DNA of 64,000 bases from Prototheca cutis (taxonomy: Eukaryota; Chlorophyta; Trebouxiophyceae; Chlorellales; Chlorellaceae), in the NCBI GenBank assembly GCA_002897115.2, contig BCIH01000006.1, positions 443,250-507,249 of the forward strand, written 5' to 3'. Numbering within the stretch: the first letter of the stretch is position 1; every line of letters begins with the position of its first letter. The notes under the pieces are model-generated. The model was not told the origin of the DNA. It searched no databases and saw only the letters and a list, made by a program, of their open reading frames with translations. Shown piece after piece: positions 57,501 to 64,000 of the stretch. Both the position numbers and the translations under genes were made by a program.

Positions 57501-60500
57501 CGGTAGCCCATCTGGTGCAGGTTGGCCGCAATGGCCTGCGGGCTGCCGGCCAGCTGCGCGATGGCCGTGTCGTGAATCTGGTTGCGCCAGCTCAGCAGGT
57601 CCGACCACCAGCGCAGCGGTTCCCAGTCATTGGGAGTGCGCAGCTTCCACGTCTCGCACACGTCCTTGAGCTCCTGGAAACCCTGGCCGGGCCCGCCCTT
57701 GTGCACAAACTCCAGCATCACACGCCACGACTCGGGCAACTCCACCGCACGCTGGAAGAGCTGGAGCACCGGCGCCAGGGCCCAGGGCGAACCCTCGGGC
57801 ATGGCCCACCATCGCTGGATGGCGTGAGCCAGCGCAGCCTTGCACAGGCGCTCGACGTCCTGAGCCGGCTCCGTCAGCGCCACCTGGGCGCGCACCAGCG
57901 CAAGCTCGGGACCCTCCTCTGCCTGGGCACGCGGCAACACCGCCCCGCGAAGCTGCGTCCAGTCGTGCAGGTGCGCCAAAGCATCCAAACCCAGCGTGGC
58001 GTTGTCCACCAGCTTGGCATATTCCGCCACGGAATCCCACTGGTTGAGCTCGGCTGCCATAGACAGATACGCACGTTGCCACAGCACCATTTCAGATTTG
58101 GTCGCGCCGGGGACGCCGCCACGCGCACCACGTGCCGCCAGGTCCAGCAACGCGTCCTGCGCCTGGGTCAAAAACCCGTGAGCCTGAAGCGCAAGCGCAG
58201 TCCGCGTCTCGTCGGCCGCGGCGCGGCGCTCCCACAGCCCGGCGACCATGTCCTCCTCGCCCACCGTTGCGTACAACTCGCACACGGCGTCAAAGCACCG
58301 CATATCCCCCGGGAACAGGGTGACGTGCGATTCCAGCATGCTGATGGCCGTCTGCCAGGCATGGAAGTGCCGGCCCATGTACTTGATCATCTCCGCGGGG
58401 ATCTTGGGCTGCGGCTGCGACATGGAAATGCCTTCCAACAACGTCTGACCCACCGTCGGCCGCGCGCCGCTCTGCCGCGTATGGTGCTCGCGGGAAAGCA
58501 ACTGGATGATAGGCTTGGCCAGTGCCGTCTGCTGCTCCTTGCCCAGACTCGTCCAGACAATCGGGAACAGCAGGCCCCACAGGTGGCACGCTGCCGCGGG
58601 GACACCCTGCACCAGCTCACACAAACAGTCCACCTGGGGCATTGATTTGGCGGGAGTTGCTTGGGGTCTGACATGGCTTGGGTGAGACACAGACGCAGAC
58701 ACACACAGGACGGTCAGGACAGCAGACCGCACCATGTCAACCCCCTCCCCCCGGTGGCTCACAGAGCGTCAAGCGCCCCAACAGAAGAAAACAAAATACT
58801 CATGCATCACCATAAAATGCACCAAGCACACCAGTGTTTCGGAGCGTGTCGAGCCTTGTTCCACCAAAAAGGCCAGGTGCTCACGTAGCTTGCCCGCCAA
58901 CTCGGGCGGCAGCGCCACGTCGGCCACGGGCGCTGCCCGTGGCCGAGGGGGCCCACTCCGCGTCGGCGAGGCCGTGGTTGGTGGGGCATCCTCGGGAGCC
59001 CGGGTGGCCTGGACGGCAGGCTTTGGACCCGCCGCGCCAGATGTGCCCGGCGTTTGCTCGGCCTTGGGCGTCCGAGGCTCAGCTGTCACTGCAGTGCCGC
59101 CTTCTGTAGCGGGCATCGCACCTGGGGTCCCGGCCTGGTGCTCTTGTTCCTGGCCCGCAGCCGGCAGCGATGCACCAGCCAGTGCTGCACCCGCGGTGAC
59201 CTGAGGCTGCGCCGGCGGGGGCCGTGGCACCGAGGGCGGCGCGGCGGCCGGCTGCGGACCGCCTGAGGTCAGAGCCAGTGCGCCGGGGTCGAGCAGGCCA
59301 GGCACATGGGCCGAGTTGTACGCCATGGTGATGGGATCGGCCTTGTGCGCACAGTCGAAGAGCAGCGACACGCCGTGCTTGAGCCAGTAGGTGTGCGCCA
59401 AGAAATCCCAGTCCTGGACTTGGATGACGTAACGCAGCCGCTCGAACAAGTCTGACGGCACTCGGTCCGCATACAGCCGGAAGAACTGCACGTGTGTTGG
59501 GGAGGAGGGGTGTTAAACTTCAGAGGGACGGATGTCGTCGGTCTCCTGGGTTTTTCGCTCTCTTCCTTCACCAAGATGAAGCACACCTTTTGGCGGGTCT
59601 CGGGATCGGTCGCCTGCAAGCCACAGCAGAANGTGCGTTCGACACGCAAGAANAGCTCCAGTCCAAAGTCCGCGTCCTGCGCAGGATCGAATTATTTGTG
59701 TGGGTTGCGTGGGTGGTGGCCAGTCGATGAACAGAAACTGGCCGGCTGCCAAGCGAGCTTTCCCTTTCTGGCACCCTGTCTTTGGTCTAATAATACGGCT
59801 CCCCCCCCCCCATCCTTCCCAAAACACACGCACACAGCCTTCTACAACGGCCAGCAAAAATGGAGCAAAAACAGCACCAAAGACGTGCCTTTTTGTCTGT
59901 AATGACACTGTACAGCAGCCCCAGGAACTTCTTGTCCCATAGTGGCTTGAGGTTTGCTGGGATAGCATGCAGCCGGTCCATCTGTAGCATTGATGAGTGG
60001 GTTTGTGGAAAGGGATTGATAGACGCTGGACTTGTCGCAGGTGAGGCCAAATTGGTTTGCAGCTTTCTACAGCAGTCACATCGTCCACCTCCATGCAGCG
60101 CCGCATGCCTTTCCTTTCAGGCTCTGGCCTGCAGCGCAAGCCGCTCACACGAGCAAAAGCTCCCATCCCGCTCTCAACACCCCACAACCAGAGTCTCACC
60201 TGTGCGAGTCGCTGAAGGAACACCAGCGGCTCCTTGCTGGTGAGCTGCGGCTGTTGCGGCGGCTCGCCCGGCCGCGCATCCTCTGGCTTTGGCAGCAGCC
60301 ACCCTTCCATCAGGTTGATCACCGCGAAGATGATGCTCGCCGCGGTCTGGCAGTTCCGCACCGATGGCCCTGCATAGCGTTGGAGCCCACGGTCCGTTGC
60401 CGTCTCGTTTGCAGTTTCAAATGAGCGGGCAGCAAACGATCTGGATCAAGTCGGCCAATCAACCACTGCGCCTTGGACTCAACCGCGTGCCTCCTCTCTC

Positions 60501-63500
60501 GAGCAACAACAAAGCACTCATCGAAACCCAGCCCAGTGCTAGAAGCGCCCCCCCCCCCCCCCAGCAATAGGCCCGCACCGGTGATGAGCATGACAAGCGT
60601 GGACAGGAAATGCTTGCGGTGATCTGGCGACAGCACCAGTGCTGATGGCAGGGCCACTGCAGTAAAAAGGAGTTGGGACAGGTGTGAGTGGAAATGATGT
60701 CAACACAGAACTGCTGCTGCTGAACTGTGGACCGGTTCTTGCCGCAGATAGGGGAGTCCCCCATCATTCTCTCGGCCTCTCTCGAAACTGCATTTGACTA
60801 TAGCACTACCGGCTGTTGGTCCTCCCCTTCCAAAAGACATACACAAAAAGACCCAGTAACCCTCAACCGTACCTTGCAGGGCGTGCCACATGAACCAGGC
60901 GCCAGTCCCGTACTCGGACTCTGTGGGCTCCTCCCTGCAGAGTGCATGGGTGAGGAGCTGGTTCTTCATCAATGCCATGCCTCACCAATCAAGCAACCAC
61001 ACTGCCTTCGAGCTGTGTGCCCCATTTCGAGATTGGGGCCAACGCGGGGCCCTGAGGATGCAATGCAATGATCCTAAAACCCTAAAACCCTCCGTACGTG
61101 GCGGGGGTGACGGTGCCACCGAGAATGCCGGCAGCTGGCTGCTGGTTGTGTTCGCGGGCCACCCTATGCATCGCTCTCAGGAGGGGCCCGATGAGCACTT
61201 GCATGGAGCCCGGCCGTGCGGCGGCGGCGGCCTCCATGACCGCCAGGCAGTTGCATCCGTAGTAGAGGAGCTCGGGCCCCAGGGTCTGGGCCGGGTCCGC
61301 CAGCGCCGCCAGATAGCGGTTGAGCGCCTCGTGGGCTCGGGCCAAGACCTTGAGGCCCAGCTGCCCGGCAGCTTCCTGCGGCGCGCGCCCCGGGGGAAAC
61401 TCGGCGACCAGGCTGCGCATGCAGCCGCCCAGCAGGCGGGCGGGTTTGGGGGATGTCCGGCACGCCAGCGCCGGGTCAAACATCATGACCAGCTGGCTGG
61501 CCGCGCAACCAACAAAGTTTGCTGGCTGACAAGCCAGGAAGCAGTCGGCAATGGCCAGACCTGCCAGCAGGACTGGCGCCGCCTCGGGCGGGGACGCGGC
61601 ACTGCCCCCGCCCGCCGCCGCATGCACCGCCGCGTTGTGCGCTTGCAAGCTGCCGGATAACACCTTTTCAAAGTAGCCCAGCTTGAGCGTCATCGGCCGG
61701 TGAAACGCCGCTGTCAATGGTGATATCNTTGGTGGGGTGGGATGGGTGGCGTGGGTTCAGGGCTGGACGACGAGTTTCAGAAAGAGAAGAAGATGCTGCA
61801 CTCCATGACATTTGCATCCCCCCCTCAAACCAGACCATGCAGACCGCCACCACTCAATGTACCTGCATCGCGGATAATCTCCAGGCAGTGCTCATGCAAG
61901 CGCCGGAAACCTGCCTCATCGCGCTCCCTCCCCTCAACGCCAGTGCTGCAATGAGGGGGTGTTTGTCGACTCGCATCGCACAGGATCCCAAGCTCCATGC
62001 CATGGAGTGGGAATGGGGTGCGCATTATCCAAACACGCCATGCAGTTCATTGCTTGCCACCCCGACAACACACACACCTGACAAACGCCAGCCGAAGTAA
62101 AAAGTTGATCAAGACCTCGTCAGCGCCGGGGAGCAGCCGACCGTACTTTCTTGCCCGCGCCGCCGCCTCGGCTGCCGGGCTGGGCCCGGAAGCAGGGGCC
62201 CCAGCGGCAGATCCGGCACCAGCTTGTGCCACGGAACTCTCGCCGCCGCCGGCCACCGTGAAGCTTGTCCCCGCCGCGCCTGATTGGGGCCCCGCGGCAT
62301 CACCATCGTCGGGCGAGGCATCGCCTTGCCCCTGCTGCGCCTCCTGCCCCTCCGCAGCACGCTCCTCCTGTGCTGCACGGGCGTCCCACGCAAACAGCAC
62401 CGCCGCCATGTCGGCCGCCAGAACCCGCGCCTCCCATGTCGCACTGGTCGGCAGGCCCAGCTTGGAGGCATTGTGCACCATNGCACTCATGAACAGCGCC
62501 CTGCATATTTTTGGGTGTTGAAAGGGCGCTTGCTGACAAAGGAGGAGATTGCGTTTGAGTGGGATGGACAAAGGTGGGTGTGAACCCGGTGACAAAGCCG
62601 CCGCACAATCATTCCCTCACACCTGCTGGCGTAAAAACGTTCTTGGTTCCGGACGATCAGCCCAAAGATGTGGATGAGGGTGGGCTGGATATGGCCGTCC
62701 TCGGCCAGGACCCTGCGGAGGTACCGCACGTATGCTGGCGGCTGCATCGCCGCCGACAGCGTCGGTGGCTTGGCTGCAGCACCCCCCGAGCCTGAACCCA
62801 CGGTACCGCCCGACCCCGAACCCGCGGCACTGTCGCTGCGCTCCTTATCGGCCTTGTCTTCGTCCCCGGTGGCGGCGGTGGAGCCGACAGCGGCCGCCGT
62901 CGCGGCAGGCTCGGTCGGCAAGGCCTTGAACACGGGGAGCAGCGTATCCAGCGCCTGGCGCACCACCTCCCGCGCCGCGCTTTCTTGCTGTGTCATGCGC
63001 GCCAGCGCCACATACACCTGGAGCACGATCTTCTCGGGTGTCGGAAACACTCGGAGGAAGTGCGCCAGGAACAGGAAGGCATAGGGTTTTGCGACGCTGT
63101 CGTATTTCAGTGTCCACCAGCCAAAGTGGATCATCTCCTTGCGGTGGCCCTGGAAGAGGGTGTGTGCCCGCTCGACCAACAACGCAGCCAAAACCACGAG
63201 CTCCTTGTGGAGTTGCTCCCCCGGCCGGCAGTCGTCGGCCGTCTGGAAGACGTGGGACACCAACGAGCTCGCCAGTTCCTGGGTCAGCACCTCGCTGCCC
63301 TGAGTCTCCAGCGTCCAGCGCAGCATGGGGTTGATCAGGTGGCGCAGCAGCGCCAGGTGGTCCTCGGGCCGGAGTGACCCGCCCCGGTACACTTCCACCC
63401 ATGCCGCCAGAATCTGCGTGTGTGTGGGTTTTGTTTCGTATGGGTTGGCTGTTGCTAACGGCTGTGTTCCGGCTGCAATGTTGATGTCGCGATGACAAAA

Positions 63501-64000
63501 GGGAGTCTCCAATCACACACAACCCAGTCCTCCCAACAGCCTCCACCTACAGAGCACAAAAGGAAACCTCCTGCAGCACTGTCTTCCACAACAGCCACCT
63601 CTCACCTCGCGCTTTTCGCTCACGGAAAACTCCTCGGCGACCCGACGGGACATGTAGTCCTTGAGGAAGGTGAAGTCCACCGCTGCACATCGTTTTCCGG
63701 GGTCAATGGAAGATCAGCCAACGTCCAGCAGCGTTTTGGACGAGTTTGCAAGAACAAGGACTGAAGACAACGCCCAGTGCCCAGCCCCTCATGACCGTCA
63801 CCGCTCCCGAGTCCGACACACACCCCACGCACTCGTCTTGGCATTGAAGATCGGCACGACCTCGAACAGCACGTCAAATTTGTCGTGGTGGCGGTCCAGG
63901 TAGGACAGCAGGCACTTGATGATGCGCCGGCTTTCCCGGAGCTGTGACCTGCTGGCGGTCGCCTCGGCATCGAGCCTGCCGTGATCGAGGCAATGTGGTG
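54549..64000 (-). CDS. TRRAP: TRRAP/Tra1 pseudokinase scaffold, C-terminal part (runs off the right edge)
   Basis: TRRAP is the large scaffold of SAGA and NuA4/TIP60 histone acetyltransferase complexes and contacts activators. Only the C-terminal part is here. The last exons are about 58638-55430 and 55323-54549. They hold the FAT region (FHAWQTAISMLESHVTLFPG) and the PIKK-like domain: YRRIVLHGSDGMPRAFLV, DDPTNLSLIDVYENHC, HMHKTMVDPKLTWVVKKQFA and EAVPFRLTRNMTAFMG. The catalytic H-R-N and DFG motifs are absent (GKVLVSRATGRLSQAEL lies where they would be), as expected for the TRRAP pseudokinase. Upstream HEAT-repeat exons are visible: 59488-58831 (FFRLYADRVPSDLFERLRYV), about 59640-59560, about 60360-60200, about 61700-61090, about 62490-62100, about 63410-62620 and 63990-63830. 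Ala/Gly/Pro/Ser-rich inserts interrupt it at 59000-59260, 62140-62400 and 56300-56700. Confidence 0.92.

Noticed and set aside
56627..58645. 672-codon plus-strand open frame
   Set aside because: Antisense to the TRRAP FAT region, no recognisable domain.

Overview
The window looks like nuclear DNA from a unicellular green alga, most likely a trebouxiophyte of the Chlorella/Auxenochlorella type. The evidence is GC-rich coding sequence, many short GT-AG and GC-AG introns, and a gene set that mixes plant-type and protist-type proteins: a plastid-type SET methyltransferase, a GNOM/GBF1 ARF-GEF, an XRN1-type exonuclease, Miro and TRRAP. The genus is an inference. Two assembly gaps (24574-24613 and 42768-42787) and scattered single n bases show a draft scaffold; both gaps border poly-C/G runs inside introns.

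Layout. 0.4-1.8 kb: an unrecognised membrane/proline-rich gene (-) with a 30-bp tandem repeat. 1.9-4.4 kb: a degenerate mobile element, with a TnpB/Fanzor-like RuvC-III and zinc-ribbon fragment between two long diverged inverted arms. 4.5-5.3 kb: glutaredoxin (+). 5.5-13.3 kb: XRN1-like 5'-3' exoribonuclease (-). 14.4-15.6 kb: unknown basic protein (-). 16.3-18.0 kb: DnaJ-type zinc-finger protein (-). 18.5-20.1 kb: single-domain ZPR1 (+). 20.5-21.2 kb: an 82-residue orphan (+). 22.3-26.4 kb: P-type plasma-membrane H+-ATPase (-). 27.6-28.9 kb: secreted, probably membrane-anchored protein (+). 29.5-32.0 kb: catalase (-). 32.4-34.0 kb: tRNA m7G46 methyltransferase (+). 34.4-36.5 kb: SET-domain protein of the Rubisco LSMT type (+). 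37.0-37.7 kb: unknown, possibly Myb/SANT-like (-). 38.1-39.3 kb: tRNA adenosine deaminase subunit TAD3 (+). 39.6-41.0 kb: peroxisomal enoyl-CoA isomerase (+). 41.4-43.3 kb: coiled-coil protein (+). 43.8-49.7 kb: Sec7-domain ARF-GEF (-). 50.4-51.3 kb: mitochondrial ATPase inhibitor IF1 (-). 51.6-54.2 kb: Miro GTPase (+). 54.5 kb to the right edge: TRRAP/Tra1 (-), truncated by the window.

The genes are mostly housekeeping and do not form one pathway. There are local themes: peroxisome function (catalase, enoyl-CoA isomerase), tRNA modification (TRM8, TAD3) and a divergently transcribed mitochondrial pair (IF1, Miro). Where reading phase could be followed, five introns require GC donors, and several genes begin with first coding exons of 4-28 nt. 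Exon coordinates were derived by eye from splice sites, reading phase and family motifs, and may be off by a few bases. The least ordinary locus is the Fanzor-like element at 1.9-4.4 kb.
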